From contig NZ_PKEK01000022.1 in NCBI RefSeq assembly GCF_002863225.1, positions 59,025 to 123,024 on the forward strand: DNA of 64,000 nucleotides, read 5' to 3'. Source of the stretch: Mycobacterium sp. (GTDB lineage Bacteria; Actinomycetota; Actinomycetes; Mycobacteriales; Mycobacteriaceae). A program made the position numbers and the translations under genes. Below are positions 1-9,528 of the stretch, in pieces; the first letter of the stretch is position 1; each line of letters opens with the position of its first letter. The notes below the pieces were generated by a model. It did no database searches and was not told the DNA's origin. It worked only from the letters and a program-made list of their open reading frames with translations.

Positions 1-1
1 C

Positions 2-304
2 GCCGAGTGGATCAGCATGTTCACCATCTGGCCGGTCAAGATCACACCGGGGCTGATCCGCCAAGGCGCGATCTCGCCGCAGGGCAATCACCTGCCCTCG
101 TACGGCGGCATCCACACGCCGACCCTGGTGCTGGGGTTCGCCGACGACGTGGTGACGCCGCCGCAGCTGGGCAAGGAAGTCGCCGACGCCATCCCGGGTG
201 CCAAGTACCAGCTGATCGCCGACACCGGGCACCTCGGGTTCCTGGAACGGCCCGAGGTGGTCAACGCCGCGATCCTGAAGTTCTTCAAAAGCATGGGGTT
301 TTGA
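2..304 (+). CDS. bpoC: alpha/beta hydrolase, C-terminal part (BpoC-like)
   Basis: This is the 3' end of a gene entering from the left edge; the frame is open from base 2. The fragment carries the C-terminal half of an alpha/beta-hydrolase fold: an Asp-bearing loop (GFADDVVTPP) and a catalytic-His region (IADTGHLGFLERPE). It sits directly upstream of menD, where M. tuberculosis has bpoC (Rv0554), a serine hydrolase of the menaquinone cluster with MenH-like structure. The family call is firm from the Asp and His motifs. The BpoC name rests on synteny, because the nucleophile elbow lies outside the window. Confidence 0.75.
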   Translation, partial: AEWISMFTIWPVKITPGLIRQGAISPQGNHLPSYGGIHTPTLVLGFADDVVTPPQLGKEVADAIPGAKYQLIADTGHLGFLERPEVVNAAILKFFKSMGF

Positions 305-310
305 ACCTCG

Positions 311-377
311 GCGCTGAGTGTGCAGGTTCTATGCGCTATTTCTCCGATTCCGCGATCACAAGCTGCACAGTCGGCGC
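311..377. repeat. Imperfect inverted repeat between bpoC and menD
   Basis: The arms at 311-325 and 363-377 are reverse complements at 13 of 15 positions, separated by 37 nt. They lie just after the bpoC stop codon. The hairpin has no U-tract, so it could be a weak terminator, a dispersed extragenic palindrome, or chance. Confidence 0.45.
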
Positions 378-449
378 TTGATGAAGCCCAACGAGGCTCG
401 ATTGTCGGGCTCCTCAGCCGACCCTCCGGGTCCGCATCGTCGCCCAACG

Positions 450-455
450 TAGGCT
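450..455 (+). promoter_or_regulatory. Putative -10 box of menD (leaderless)
   Basis: The hexamer TAGGCT fits the mycobacterial TANNNT -10 consensus. It ends 6 nt before the GTG start at 462, so transcription would begin at or next to the start codon. No Shine-Dalgarno sequence precedes the gene. Confidence 0.5.
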
Positions 456-461
456 GAACTG

Positions 462-2120
462 GTGAATCCCTCGACGGCTCAAGCCCGCGTCGTCGTCGAC
501 GAACTGATCCGCGGCGGCGTCCGCGACGTCGTGTTGTGCCCGGGCTCGCGCAACGCCCCGCTGGCCTTCGCGCTGCAGGACGCCGACCGCGAAGGCCGGG
601 TCCGGCTGCACGTCCGCATCGACGAGCGGACCGCCGGGTTCCTGGCCGTCGGCCTCGCGATCGCCGCCAGCCGGCCGGTCTGCGTCGCGATGACGTCCGG
701 CACCGCCGTGGCCAACCTCGGCCCGGCCGTGGTCGAGGCCAACTACGCCCGGGTGCCGCTGATCGTGCTGTCGGCCAACCGGCCCTACGAAATGCTCGGT
801 ACCGGGGCCAACCAGACGATGGAACAGCTCGGCTACTTCGGCAACCAGGTCCGGTCCACCATCAGCCTCGGTCTGGCCGAGGACGCCCCCGCGCGGATGG
901 AAGCGCTCAACGCGACCTGGCGATCGGCGGTCTGCCGGGTGCTGGTGTCCGCGACCGGGGCCCGCAGCGCCAACGCCGGCCCGGTGCATTTCGACATCCC
1001 GCTGCGCGAGCCGCTGGTGCCCGATTCCGAGCCCGGCGCCGTCCCGCCGGGACGACCGGACGGCCGGCCCTGGACCTACACCCCGACGGTCACCTTCGAC
1101 CAGCCGCTGGACATCGACCTGACCTTGAACACGGTCGTCATCGCGGGCCACGGCGCCGGCGTGCGGCCGGAACTGGCCGCGCTGCCCACCGTCGCCGAGC
1201 CGACCGCTCCGCCCGCGGCCAACCCGCTGCACCCGTTGGCGCTGCCACACCTGCGCCCGCAGCAGGTGATCATGCTGGGCCGGCCGACCCTGCACCGGCC
1301 GGTGTCGACGCTGCTGGCTGATCCGTCGCTGCCGGTGTACGCGCTGACCACCGGGCCACGCTGGCCCGACGTCTCCGGCAACTCGCAGGCCACCGGCACC
1401 CGCGCCGTCACCAGCGGCACGCCGGATCCCGCGTGGCTGAGTCGCTGCGCCGAACTCCACAATCACGCCATGGCGACGGTGCGCGAGCAGCTTGCGGCGC
1501 ACCCGTTGACCACCGGCCTGCATGTCGCCGCCGCGGTGGCCGATGCGCTGCGCCCCGGCGACCAGTTGGTGCTCGGCGCATCCAATCCGGTCCGCGACAT
1601 CGCCCTGGTCGGGCTCAACCCGCACGGCATCGCGGTCCGCTCCAACCGCGGCGTCGCGGGCATCGACGGCACGGTGTCCACCACGATCGGTGCGGCGCTT
1701 GCGCACGAGCAGACGGGCAGCCGGAGCCGCGACGGCGGCGACGTCACTCCCCGAACAGTCGCGCTGATCGGCGACCTGACCTTCGTCCACGACAGCTCCG
1801 GGCTGCTGATCGGGCCGACCGAGCCGGTGCCCGCGGACCTGACCATCGTGGTTTCCAACGACAACGGCGGCGGCATCTTCGAACTGCTCGAGCAGGGCGA
1901 CCCGCGGTTCTCCGATGTGTCCGCGCGGGTGTTCGGAACACCGCACGACGTCGACGTCGGCGCGTTGTGCCGGGCGTATCACATCGACAGCAAGCAGATC
2001 GAACTCGGCGAGCTGGCAGCGGCGCTCGACGAGCCGGCCGCCGGAATGCGGGTGCTCGAAGTCAAGGCCGACCGGTCCTCGTTGCGCGGGCTGCATGCGG
2101 CCATCAAGGCCGCTCTGTGA
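462..2120 (+). CDS. menD: MenD, SEPHCHC synthase
   Basis: This is a thiamine-diphosphate enzyme (2-succinyl-5-enolpyruvyl-6-hydroxy-3-cyclohexene-1-carboxylate synthase). It joins 2-oxoglutarate to isochorismate in the first committed step of menaquinone synthesis, in the cytosol. The 552 residues match the family length. The N-terminal pyrimidine-binding domain opens with [20 protein letters not shown], typical of MenD, and the C-terminal diphosphate-binding domain has the [19 protein letters not shown] signature. The GTG start at 462 is supported by the TAGGCT -10 box just upstream. The next gene starts inside its stop codon, so the two are probably translationally coupled. Confidence 0.96.
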   Translation: MNPSTAQARVVVDELIRGGVRDVVLCPGSRNAPLAFALQDADREGRVRLHVRIDERTAGFLAVGLAIAASRPVCVAMTSGTAVANLGPAVVEANYARVPLIVLSANRPYEMLGTGANQTMEQLGYFGNQVRSTISLGLAEDAPARMEALNATWRSAVCRVLVSATGARSANAGPVHFDIPLREPLVPDSEPGAVPPGRPDGRPWTYTPTVTFDQPLDIDLTLNTVVIAGHGAGVRPELAALPTVAEPTAPPAANPLHPLALPHLRPQQVIMLGRPTLHRPVSTLLADPSLPVYALTTGPRWPDVSGNSQATGTRAVTSGTPDPAWLSRCAELHNHAMATVREQLAAHPLTTGLHVAAAVADALRPGDQLVLGASNPVRDIALVGLNPHGIAVRSNRGVAGIDGTVSTTIGAALAHEQTGSRSRDGGDVTPRTVALIGDLTFVHDSSGLLIGPTEPVPADLTIVVSNDNGGGIFELLEQGDPRFSDVSARVFGTPHDVDVGALCRAYHIDSKQIELGELAAALDEPAAGMRVLEVKADRSSLRGLHAAIKAAL

Positions 2121-2659
2121 CGCGAGCCGCCGGTGCCGTGGCTGCACTGGAGACGTGGGCTCGTATCCTGATTCACGGCCGTCGAGGCGAATTCCCCGAC
2201 ACCCGCGGGCATCGCGCGGTGCGCCTGGCCCGCATCGGCGTGCTGATTCTGGTCAGCCTGGTGACGTTGCAATCGCTGTTGCTGGTGGCCGGCGCCGTGC
2301 GCAACGACATCGCGATCAAGCACAACATGGGCGTGGCCGAGGCCGAGGTGCTCGACGCCGGCCCGCGGCGCTCGACCATCGAGTTCGTCACCCCGGACCG
2401 GGTCACCTACCGACCGGAGCTCGGTGTGCTGTACCCGTCCCAATTGGCAACGGGCATGCGGATTTACGTCGAGTACGACAAACGCAACCCGAATCTTGTT
2501 CGCGTGCAACACCGTAACGCCAAGCTGGCGATCATCCCGGCGGGGTCGATCGCCGTGTTCGGCTTGCTGATCGGCGCGGCGGCGCTGAGCGCCCTCGCGT
2601 GGGTGGACAAGCGGCTGGACCGTCAGTTGGTCAGCGCGGCCAGCCAACCCGGATCTTGA
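2117..2659 (+). CDS. DUF3592-type membrane protein (Rv0556-like)
   Basis: This is a 180-residue membrane protein of unknown function. It has one hydrophobic segment near residues 38-60 ([20 protein letters not shown]) and another near 140-165. Between them lies a soluble beta-rich segment with [20 protein letters not shown] and VYVEYD-like strands, as in DUF3592 proteins. The GTG start overlaps the menD stop (GTGA), which fixes the start and indicates an operon. M. tuberculosis has the conserved membrane protein Rv0556 in the same place. The 3' end overlaps the convergent DsbA-like gene by 37 nt. Confidence 0.85.
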   Translation: MTRAAGAVAALETWARILIHGRRGEFPDTRGHRAVRLARIGVLILVSLVTLQSLLLVAGAVRNDIAIKHNMGVAEAEVLDAGPRRSTIEFVTPDRVTYRPELGVLYPSQLATGMRIYVEYDKRNPNLVRVQHRNAKLAIIPAGSIAVFGLLIGAAALSALAWVDKRLDRQLVSAASQPGS

Positions 2660-3252
2660 GTGTCGACAACACTTCTGGTGTTCAGGTTGTAGATCGTCGG
2701 GGTGCCCGGGTTCTCCGGGTTTTCCTCCTGGAGCCGGGCCTTATTCGCGTCGTTGACCGCTGTGGAGTCGACTACGTCGTCGCCGGCCGCGATTCGATCG
2801 GCCACCACATCCGGTAGTCCACTGTCGCGAGCCAGCGCCGCGACGGAGTCACGCGACGGGCCGTCGGCGCTCTGGTGGCGGTAAAGGGCTTGCACGAACG
2901 CCTGATACGCCGCGGGCGGTGTCGCCGGGTCGGCGGCCAGGAACAGATCGTTCACCAGGTGTGTGGACACGTCGTTGTGATGCCGGCCGTCCAGGAACGT
3001 CAGCCACCGATAGGTGATGGCCAGCCGCCCGCCGGCCAGCGCCGCGGCCAGCTTGTCGCCGTCGGCCGCTTCGAACTCAGCGCAGTGCGGGCATTGCGGC
3101 TCGCAGAAGACCTCCAACTGCACCGGGGCGATCCACGACCCGACCAGCACCCCGTTGCCGTCGAGCGTTCGTGGCACGTCGGCGTGCGCGCTGCCGGTGG
3201 TGAACATCACCAAACCCAGCATCGTGGCCAAAACGCCCAGGTAGGACCGCAT
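2623..3252 (-). CDS. Exported DsbA-like thioredoxin-fold protein
   Basis: The protein begins with a Sec signal peptide ([17 protein letters not shown], likely cleavage after SAHA). A thioredoxin-fold domain follows, with the motif CEPQCPHC; the CPHC pair matches the DsbA active site. The cis-Pro region near GTPTIYNLN also fits the fold. It is probably an envelope thiol-disulfide oxidoreductase or one of the DsbA-like lipoprotein-free homologues of mycobacteria. The ATG at 3252 is preceded by a purine-rich ribosome-binding site (AAAGGGGA). It is transcribed against the men cluster and is not part of that operon. Confidence 0.88.
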   Translation of the reverse strand: MRSYLGVLATMLGLVMFTTGSAHADVPRTLDGNGVLVGSWIAPVQLEVFCEPQCPHCAEFEAADGDKLAAALAGGRLAITYRWLTFLDGRHHNDVSTHLVNDLFLAADPATPPAAYQAFVQALYRHQSADGPSRDSVAALARDSGLPDVVADRIAAGDDVVDSTAVNDANKARLQEENPENPGTPTIYNLNTRSVVDTQDPGWLAALTN

Positions 3253-3338
3253 TGTCAGATTCCCCTTTGGGTCAGAGTTCGTGTCGTGTACGCCCGTCGG
3301 TAACCATAACGACAGGCGACGCTGCGACCGTAGTCAGC

Positions 3339-4493
3339 GTGCGAGTAGCGATTGTCGCGGAATCCTTTCTCCCGCACGTCAACGGCGTGAGCAACTCTGT
3401 CATCCGCACGCTCGAGCACCTGCGGCGCACCGGCCACGAGGCGCTCGTCATTGCGCCTGACACCCCACACGGCGAAGAACCCGCCGATCGCCTTTACGAC
3501 GGCATCCGGGTGCACCGCGTGCCGTCGTGGATGTTTCCCAAGGTGACCACGCTGCCGTTGGGTCTTCCGATGCCGCGAATTCTGCGGGTGCTGCGCGGAT
3601 TCGAGCCCGACGTCGTGCATCTGGCATCGCCGGCCCTGCTCGGCTGGGGTGGCGTCAAGGCCGCCCGGCGCCTGGGGGTTCCCACGGTCGCGGTCTACCA
3701 GACCGACGTGCCGGGATTCGCTGCCAGCTACGGCATCGGCGTCACCGAGAAAGTCGCCTGGTCCTGGTTCCGGCATCTGCACAAACTCGCCGACCGGACG
3801 CTGGCGCCGTCCACCGCCACCATGGAATCACTTGAAGCGCACGGCATTCCGCGAGTGCATAAATGGGCCCGCGGCGTCGACATGATCGGCTACGCCCCCT
3901 CGGCTCGCGACGAAGCGCTGCGCCGGCATTGGTCGCCGGACGGCAAGCCGGTCGTGGGCTTCGTCGGGCGGTTGGCGCCGGAGAAGCACGTCGAACGGCT
4001 CACCTCGCTGGCCGCCGCCGGTGACGTTCAGGTCGTCATCGTCGGCGACGGTGTGGACCGCGCCAAACTCCAATCAGCAATGCCCACGGCCGTTTTCACC
4101 GGTGCGCTCTACGGCCAGGAGTTGGCAACCGCGTACGCCAGCATGGACGTCTTCGTCCACGCCGGTGAGCACGAGACCTTCTGCCAGGTGGTGCAGGAGG
4201 CGCTGGCGTCCGGGCTGCCGGTGATCGCGCCCGACGCCGGCGGGCCGCGTGACCTGGTGACGCCGTGGCGCACCGGATTGCTGTTGGGAGTCCAGGAATT
4301 CGAGGCGCAACTGCCCGACGCCGTCGCGCACCTGCTGCAGGACCGGCAGCGCTACTCGGTGGCTGCCCGCAAGAGCATCCTCGAGCGCAGCTGGCCGGCC
4401 ATCTGCGACGAACTGCTCGGCCACTACGAGGCGGTGCTGTCGCCGATCGCCCGCGCCCGGATGGCGCGCCGGCAACAGGCGCTGGGGCAGTAG
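3339..4493 (+). CDS. mgtA: GT4 alpha-mannosyltransferase MgtA
   Basis: This is a GT-B glycosyltransferase of family 4. It shows the N-terminal [19 protein letters not shown] acceptor-domain signature, [16 protein letters not shown] in the nucleotide-sugar domain, and an E-x7-E motif in [15 protein letters not shown]. The M. tuberculosis counterpart Rv0557 (MgtA, once called PimB) transfers mannose from GDP-mannose to glucuronosyl-diacylglycerol on the way to lipomannan-like molecules. The GTG at 3339 starts the conserved [10 protein letters not shown] segment; an in-frame start at 3252 would add a non-conserved N-terminus and overlap the divergent gene. Length is 384 residues. Confidence 0.93.
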   Translation: MRVAIVAESFLPHVNGVSNSVIRTLEHLRRTGHEALVIAPDTPHGEEPADRLYDGIRVHRVPSWMFPKVTTLPLGLPMPRILRVLRGFEPDVVHLASPALLGWGGVKAARRLGVPTVAVYQTDVPGFAASYGIGVTEKVAWSWFRHLHKLADRTLAPSTATMESLEAHGIPRVHKWARGVDMIGYAPSARDEALRRHWSPDGKPVVGFVGRLAPEKHVERLTSLAAAGDVQVVIVGDGVDRAKLQSAMPTAVFTGALYGQELATAYASMDVFVHAGEHETFCQVVQEALASGLPVIAPDAGGPRDLVTPWRTGLLLGVQEFEAQLPDAVAHLLQDRQRYSVAARKSILERSWPAICDELLGHYEAVLSPIARARMARRQQALGQ

Positions 4494-5318
4494 CTAGCCC
4501 TGCGCCAACTCGGCGACCGGCTGCCATTCCTCCCAGGTCTTCAGCCGCTGCTCGTAGTCGGCCTTGGCCAACCCCAGCGGTGCCTCGCCGAAGAACACCC
4601 GCAGCGGCGGCTGTTCGGCGTCGACGACCTTGAGCACGGCGGCCGCGGAGGCTTTCGGGTCGCCCGGAGCGGCCCACCGCGTGCTGCGGACCTGCTCGGT
4701 CGCTTTGTGCACCTCGGCGTAGTCCGCCAGCTCCTCGGCCTTGCGCGACGACGAACCCGACCAGTCGGTGGAGAACCCGGCCGGTTCGATCAGCGTGACG
4801 TGCACACCGAATGATTCGACCTCCTGCGCCAGCGACTGCGAGAAGCCCTCCAGCGCCCACTTCGAGGCGTGGTAGATGCCGACGTTGGGAAACGCCGTGA
4901 TGCCGCCGATCGACGAGACCTGGACGATATGGCCGCTGCGCTGCGCCCGCAGGTAGGGCAGTGCGGCCTGGGTGACCCACAGCGCGCCGAACACGTTGGT
5001 CTCGAACTGGTCGCGGGCGTCCTGTTCGGAGAGCTCCTCGACGAAGCCGAACTGGCCGTAGCCGGCGTTGTTGACCACGACGTCCAGGCGGCCGAAGTGC
5101 TCGTGCGCCTGCTTGACGGCGGCGAAGTCGGCCGCGCGGTCGGTGACATCGAGCTTCAGCGGCAGGATCGCGTCGCCGAATTTCTGCACCAGATCGTCCA
5201 GCGTGGCGGTGTCGCGGGCGGTGGCCGCGACCTTGTCGCCCCGCTCCAGGGCCGCGATGGCCCACTCTCGTCCGAAGCCGCGTGATGTACCGGTGATGAA
5301 CCAAACTTTTTCAGCCAT
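4494..5318 (-). CDS. SDR-family oxidoreductase
   Basis: This is a classical short-chain dehydrogenase of 274 residues. It has the nucleotide-binding TGTSRGFGREW motif at the N-terminus, NNAGYG, a catalytic Ser in QVSSIGG and the YHASK Tyr/Lys pair. The substrate cannot be read from sequence. The ATG at 5318 starts the Rossmann strand; earlier in-frame starts add unrelated residues. It abuts mgtA stop-to-stop and points away from menG. M. tuberculosis lacks a gene here, so it is a species-level insertion in the men locus. Confidence 0.9.
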   Translation of the reverse strand: MAEKVWFITGTSRGFGREWAIAALERGDKVAATARDTATLDDLVQKFGDAILPLKLDVTDRAADFAAVKQAHEHFGRLDVVVNNAGYGQFGFVEELSEQDARDQFETNVFGALWVTQAALPYLRAQRSGHIVQVSSIGGITAFPNVGIYHASKWALEGFSQSLAQEVESFGVHVTLIEPAGFSTDWSGSSSRKAEELADYAEVHKATEQVRSTRWAAPGDPKASAAAVLKVVDAEQPPLRVFFGEAPLGLAKADYEQRLKTWEEWQPVAELAQG

Positions 5319-5363
5319 GACGCAGTGCAACGCACAGGTCGGCTCACCATTCCCGGCGACGGG

Positions 5364-5369
5364 TAGGTT
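5364..5369 (+). promoter_or_regulatory. Putative -10 box of menG (leaderless)
   Basis: TAGGTT fits TANNNT and ends 6 nt before the GTG start at 5376. This is the same geometry as menD and grcC1 in this locus. Confidence 0.5.
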
Positions 5370-5375
5370 CGAGGC

Positions 5376-6068
5376 GTGAACCGCGCCACGCTGGACAAAG
5401 ACCCCCGTGAGGTCGCGTCGATGTTCGACGGCGTCGCGCGCCGCTACGACATCACCAACACCGTGCTGTCGCTGGGCCAGGACCGGTACTGGCGTCGCGC
5501 CACCCGCAAGGCGCTCGACATCGGGGCGGGGGAGAAGGTGCTCGACCTGGCTGCCGGCACCGCGGTGTCGACGGTCGAGTTGGCCACATCCGGGGCGTGG
5601 TGCGTGGCGGCGGACTTCTCGGTCGGGATGCTCGGCGCCGGCCATGCCCGCAAGGTGCCCAAGGTCGCCGGCGACGCGACTCGATTGCCGTTCGCGGACA
5701 ACGTGTTCGACGCGGTGACGATCAGCTTCGGGCTGCGCAACGTCGCCGAGCGGGACCGGGCCCTGAGCGAGATGGCCAGGGTGACGCGGCCCGGTGGACG
5801 CCTGGTGGTGTGCGAATTCTCAACGCCCACAAGCAAATTGTTCGCCACCACGTACAAGGAATACCTGATGAAGGCGTTGCCGCGGGTGGCGCGCGCGGTG
5901 TCGAGCAACCCGGAAGCCTACGTTTATCTGGCCGAGTCGATCCGGGCCTGGCCGGACCAGGCTGAGCTGGCCCACCAGATCTCCGCCGCCGGGTGGTCGG
6001 CGGTGCGGTGGCGCAACCTGACCGGCGGCATCGTGGCCCTGCATGCCGCGTACAAAGCGCCGCGCTGA
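5376..6068 (+). CDS. menG: Demethylmenaquinone methyltransferase
   Basis: MenG/UbiE methylates demethylmenaquinone with SAM in the last ring step of menaquinone synthesis, at the membrane. The 230-residue protein shows the UbiE N-terminal [23 protein letters not shown] motif [12 protein letters not shown], and the family signature [20 protein letters not shown] with [12 protein letters not shown]. tuberculosis annotations often call the homologue Rv0558 menH or ubiE. The GTG start is chosen because it follows the -10 box at leaderless spacing and begins the conserved N-terminus. Confidence 0.95.
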   Translation: MNRATLDKDPREVASMFDGVARRYDITNTVLSLGQDRYWRRATRKALDIGAGEKVLDLAAGTAVSTVELATSGAWCVAADFSVGMLGAGHARKVPKVAGDATRLPFADNVFDAVTISFGLRNVAERDRALSEMARVTRPGGRLVVCEFSTPTSKLFATTYKEYLMKALPRVARAVSSNPEAYVYLAESIRAWPDQAELAHQISAAGWSAVRWRNLTGGIVALHAAYKAPR

Positions 6069-6112
6069 CTTTCATTCGCGTTGATTCTCGGTCTGGTCCG
6101 GGGCGGTCGGGT

Positions 6113-7195
6113 ATGCAACTATCGGGCCCGGTGAGCCGCGAATATCTCTGGTACATACCGAATACCGTGCTGTCCGGTCACCGGGGCGACGACACCGTCG
6201 ACGGTTGGGGCAGCCTGGAATACTCCGCCGAGCTGGCGCAGCGCGCCGAGCAGAACGGCTGGGGCGGCGCGCTGATCGGCGCCGGTTGGGGACGAGCCGA
6301 CTCGTTCACCATCGCCACCGCGATCGCCGCCCGGACCACCACGTTCGCGCCGCTGGTCGCGATCCGTCCCGGTTACTGGCATCCCGCGCACTTCGCCAGC
6401 GCCGCCGCCACGCTGGACCAGCTCAGCCAGGGCCGGCTGCTGGTGAACGTGGTCACCGGCGCCGACGACGTGCGGGCTTACGGCGACGTCGACCTCGACA
6501 AGTCCAGCCGCTACGACCGGACCCGCGAATTCCTGCAGCTGGTCCGCAAGCTGTGGACCGAGGAGGACGTCACCTACGAAGGCGAGTACTTCTCCGTCGA
6601 GCATTCGACGCTGCAGCCGCGACCATTCGGAGACGGTCGGCACCCGAAACTCTACTTCGGCGGGGCATCGGCGGCTGCCGAGGAGGTCGCCGCCGAAGAG
6701 GCTGACGTGCAACTGTTTTGGGGTGAGCCACTCGACGGCATCGCCGAGCGCATCGAACGTCTCCAGGCATTGTCCGAGAAGCTCGGCCGCGAGCACGAAC
6801 CGCTGGAGTACGGGCTGCGCATCACCACGCTGGTCCGCGACACCTCCGAGGAGGCGTGGCGCGACGCCGAGGCGAAGGTCGCCGAGCTGGCCGGCAAGCC
6901 GTCGGTGCTGGCGCTGCACAACGCGTCGTCGGCGGAGGGTCAGCGACGGTTGAGCGATCTCGCGGGCCGGGGAGAAGTGCTGGACTCCTGCCTGTACACC
7001 ACGCCGAGCAAGTACGGCGGCGAGGGCGCCGGGACGACGTGGCTGGTCGGCTCGGCCGAGGAGGTGGCGGCCGCGCTGCAGAAATACGCCGACCTCGGGG
7101 TGAAGCACTTCGTGCTGTCCGATACGCCGTACCTGTCCGAGGTGTCGAGGATCGGCCACCAGGTTCTGCCGTTGCTGCGCAACGCAATCAGCTGA
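6113..7195 (+). CDS. LLM-class flavin-dependent monooxygenase
   Basis: This is a luciferase-like TIM-barrel monooxygenase of about 360 residues, close to the SsuD/alkanesulfonate type in length and pattern. It has the internal FAPLVAIRPGYWHPAHFASA strand and the LDQLSQGRLLVNVVTGADD motif typical of SsuD-like enzymes. It would use FMNH2 or F420; the sequence does not decide. The start could be the ATG at 6113 or the GTG at 6131. The gene lies between menG and menJ and overlaps the menJ 3' end by 8 nt. It is not present at this place in M. tuberculosis, so a link to quinone metabolism is unproven. Confidence 0.88.
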   Translation: MQLSGPVSREYLWYIPNTVLSGHRGDDTVDGWGSLEYSAELAQRAEQNGWGGALIGAGWGRADSFTIATAIAARTTTFAPLVAIRPGYWHPAHFASAAATLDQLSQGRLLVNVVTGADDVRAYGDVDLDKSSRYDRTREFLQLVRKLWTEEDVTYEGEYFSVEHSTLQPRPFGDGRHPKLYFGGASAAAEEVAAEEADVQLFWGEPLDGIAERIERLQALSEKLGREHEPLEYGLRITTLVRDTSEEAWRDAEAKVAELAGKPSVLALHNASSAEGQRRLSDLAGRGEVLDSCLYTTPSKYGGEGAGTTWLVGSAEEVAAALQKYADLGVKHFVLSDTPYLSEVSRIGHQVLPLLRNAIS

Positions 7196-8408
7196 ACGGT
7201 TTGCGGCGGTCCAGCAGTCGGGACACCCGCCCGCTACCGCGCCACGCCCGCGCGACCCAGTCGGCGTCCTCGTCGGTGACCAGGTTGCCCATCACCCGCA
7301 CGGCGATACCCATCAGCGTCGTCGACCGCATTCCGATCGGCCCGGTCGCCGGCAGGAAGCGCGGGAACGTCAGCAGCAATCCGAGCCGGCGGGCCACCGA
7401 AAAGCCGCGCCCGTAATGGGATTGGAGCACATCCGGCCAGGCTTTGGAGAAGTCGCCGGAGCCGAGCATCTCGGCCGCCAACCGGCCGGACTCCAGGCCG
7501 TAGTCGATGCCCTCCCCGTTGAGCGGGTTGACGCAGGCCGCCGCATCGCCGATCAGCATCCAGTTGCGGCCCGCCACACCGGAAACCGCGCCGCCCATCG
7601 GCAGCAACGCCGACGACATGGTCCGGGGTTGGCCTTCGAAGCCCCACTCCTCGCGGCGCAAATCGGTGTAGTAGGACATCAGCGGTCGCAGGGCGAGTTC
7701 CGCCGGTCGCTTGATCGTCGACAGCGCGCCGACGCCGATGTTCACTTCGCCGTTGCCGAGCGGGAAGATCCAGCCGTAGCCGGGCAGCACCGCGCCGTCG
7801 GGCGAGCGCAACTCCAAATGTGAAGTGAGCCAGGGGTCGTCACTGCGCTCCGTGGCCAGGTAGCCGCGGGCCGCGATCCCGTACACCGTCTCCTGGTGCC
7901 AGCGCCGACCCAACACCCGGCCCAGGGCCGACCGCACCCCGTCGGCGACGATCAACTCGCGGCAACCGACCTGAGAGCCGTCGGACAGCGTCACCGATGT
8001 CACGCGGGCTGACGAATCATGATTGGCGCCGACGACTTTGACGCCGAGCCGCATGCGGGCCCCGGATTCCTCGGCGACTTTGCGTATCCGGTCGTCCAGC
8101 TCGACGCGGGCCACCGCGCTGCCGGTGGACGGGAACGACGGGCCGGGCCATTCGACCTCGAGCTCGCCGCCGAAGCCGCTCATCCGCAGGCCGCGATGCC
8201 GGATCCGCGCGTCCAGCCACTCGCCGAGCCCCAGCCGTTCCAGCTCGGCAACCGCCCGTGGCGTCAGCCCGTCTCCGCACGCTTTGTCGCGAGGGAAGTT
8301 GGCCGCGTCGATCACCAGCACGTCGCGGCCCGCCCGCGCTGCCCAGGCGCCAGCCGCGGAGCCGGCCGGCCCGGCGCCGACGACCACCACGTCGGCATGG
8401 GAGTCCAT
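7188..8408 (-). CDS. menJ: Menaquinone beta-isoprene reductase MenJ
   Basis: This is a geranylgeranyl-reductase family flavoprotein of 406 residues. MenJ (Rv0561c) reduces the beta-isoprene unit of menaquinone-9 to give the MK-9(II-H2) form used by mycobacteria. The sequence has the FAD dinucleotide motif VVVGAGPAGSAAG, an FPRDKACGDGL loop, and the second FAD motif GDAAACVNPLNGEGIDYG. The ATG at 8408 opens directly onto the Rossmann strand. It is divergent from grcC1 with only 21 nt between the starts, so the two promoters overlap. Confidence 0.93.
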   Translation of the reverse strand: MDSHADVVVVGAGPAGSAAGAWAARAGRDVLVIDAANFPRDKACGDGLTPRAVAELERLGLGEWLDARIRHRGLRMSGFGGELEVEWPGPSFPSTGSAVARVELDDRIRKVAEESGARMRLGVKVVGANHDSSARVTSVTLSDGSQVGCRELIVADGVRSALGRVLGRRWHQETVYGIAARGYLATERSDDPWLTSHLELRSPDGAVLPGYGWIFPLGNGEVNIGVGALSTIKRPAELALRPLMSYYTDLRREEWGFEGQPRTMSSALLPMGGAVSGVAGRNWMLIGDAAACVNPLNGEGIDYGLESGRLAAEMLGSGDFSKAWPDVLQSHYGRGFSVARRLGLLLTFPRFLPATGPIGMRSTTLMGIAVRVMGNLVTDEDADWVARAWRGSGRVSRLLDRRKPFS

Positions 8409-8417
8409 GCTCACCAG

Positions 8418-8423
8418 TATGTT
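8418..8423 (+). promoter_or_regulatory. Putative -10 box of grcC1 (leaderless)
   Basis: TATGTT fits TANNNT and ends 6 nt before the GTG at 8430. On the opposite strand CATACT lies 7 nt before the menJ ATG, so this 21-nt gap may hold two overlapping promoters. Confidence 0.5.
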
Positions 8424-8429
8424 GGTCAG

Positions 8430-9446
8430 GTGAGGACTCCGGCGACAGTGGTGGCGGGCATTGATCTCAGTGCCTTCGGTGACGCTGCGTTCGCAACCGG
8501 TGTGCGGGACGGGGTGGCCCGCGTCGAGCAACTGATGGAAACCGAGCTCCGTGGGTCAGATGACCTGATGACGGACGCGGTGCTGCATCTCTTCGAAGCC
8601 GGTGGCAAACGATTCCGGCCGCTGTTCGCGGTGCTGTCGGCGCAATTGGGTCCGCGACCGGACAGTGACGACGTGGCGATCGCCGGCGCGGTCATCGAGT
8701 TGGTGCATCTGGCCACGCTGTACCACGACGACGTCATGGACGAGGCGCAAGTTCGCCGCGGCGCCCCCAGCGCCAACCTGCGGTGGAACAACAACGTCGC
8801 GATCCTGGCCGGCGACTACCTGTTCGCCACGGCATCCCGGTTGGTCTCGCGGCTGGGCCCGGACGCGGTGCGGATCATCGCCGAGACCTTCGCCCAGCTG
8901 GTGACCGGGCAGATGCGCGAAACCCAGGGCGCGGCGGACAAAGCCGACCCGATCGCGCACTACCTGAGGGTGGTGCACGAGAAGACGGCCTGCCTGATTG
9001 GTGCGGCCGGCCGGTTCGGCGCGATGTTCTCCGGCGCCGACGAGGAGCAGACCGAGCGGCTCAGCCGGTTGGGCGACCTGGTCGGCACCGCTTTCCAGAT
9101 CTCCGACGACATCATCGACATCGACAGCGACCCCGACGAGTCGGGCAAGTTGCCCGGCACCGACCTGCGCGAGGGCGTGCACACCCTGCCCGTGCTCTAT
9201 GCGTTGCAGGACGACGGACCCGACTCCGACCGGTTGCGCGAGCTGCTGGCCGGGCCCATCGACGACGACGATGCCGTGGCCGAGGCGCTCGGGCTGCTAC
9301 GGGCCTCGCCGGGCATGGCCAAGGCCAAGGAAATGGTCGCCCAGTACGCCGAGCGGGCCCGCGAGGAGCTGGCCGCGCTGCCCGACGGTCCGGGACGCAC
9401 CGCGCTCGCGACGCTGGTCGACTACACGATCCACCGACACGGCTGA
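8430..9446 (+). CDS. grcC1: Long-chain polyprenyl diphosphate synthase GrcC1
   Basis: This is a trans-isoprenyl diphosphate synthase of 338 residues. It has the GGKRFRP lysine motif, the first aspartate-rich motif DDVMDEAQVRRG and the second DDIIDID. Placement between menJ and htpX matches Rv0562 (grcC1). It would build the polyprenyl side chain that MenA attaches to the menaquinone ring. The chain length made is not visible from sequence. The GTG start at 8430 is favoured by the TATGTT box; the long in-frame extension upstream is antisense to menJ. Confidence 0.93.
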   Translation: MRTPATVVAGIDLSAFGDAAFATGVRDGVARVEQLMETELRGSDDLMTDAVLHLFEAGGKRFRPLFAVLSAQLGPRPDSDDVAIAGAVIELVHLATLYHDDVMDEAQVRRGAPSANLRWNNNVAILAGDYLFATASRLVSRLGPDAVRIIAETFAQLVTGQMRETQGAADKADPIAHYLRVVHEKTACLIGAAGRFGAMFSGADEEQTERLSRLGDLVGTAFQISDDIIDIDSDPDESGKLPGTDLREGVHTLPVLYALQDDGPDSDRLRELLAGPIDDDDAVAEALGLLRASPGMAKAKEMVAQYAERAREELAALPDGPGRTALATLVDYTIHRHG

Positions 9447-9528
9447 TCGTGCGGAACTCTGCGCCGCCTCCCCGGCGTTAGATGGGGAGAATCCGGCCGT
9501 TCGCAGTCGGTCATAGGAGGAACTTTTG

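Noticed and set aside
414..2147. Long open frame antisense to menD
   Set aside because: It is a shadow of the high third-position G+C of menD; its translation is low-complexity and rich in Arg, Gly and Gln, with no family signature.
4096..5304. Long frame opposite mgtA and the SDR gene
   Set aside because: It overlaps two genes with clear families, and its product has Arg/Ala/Gly-rich low complexity.
6119..7159. Frame opposite the LLM monooxygenase
   Set aside because: Antisense to a gene with a full family match; no domain of its own.
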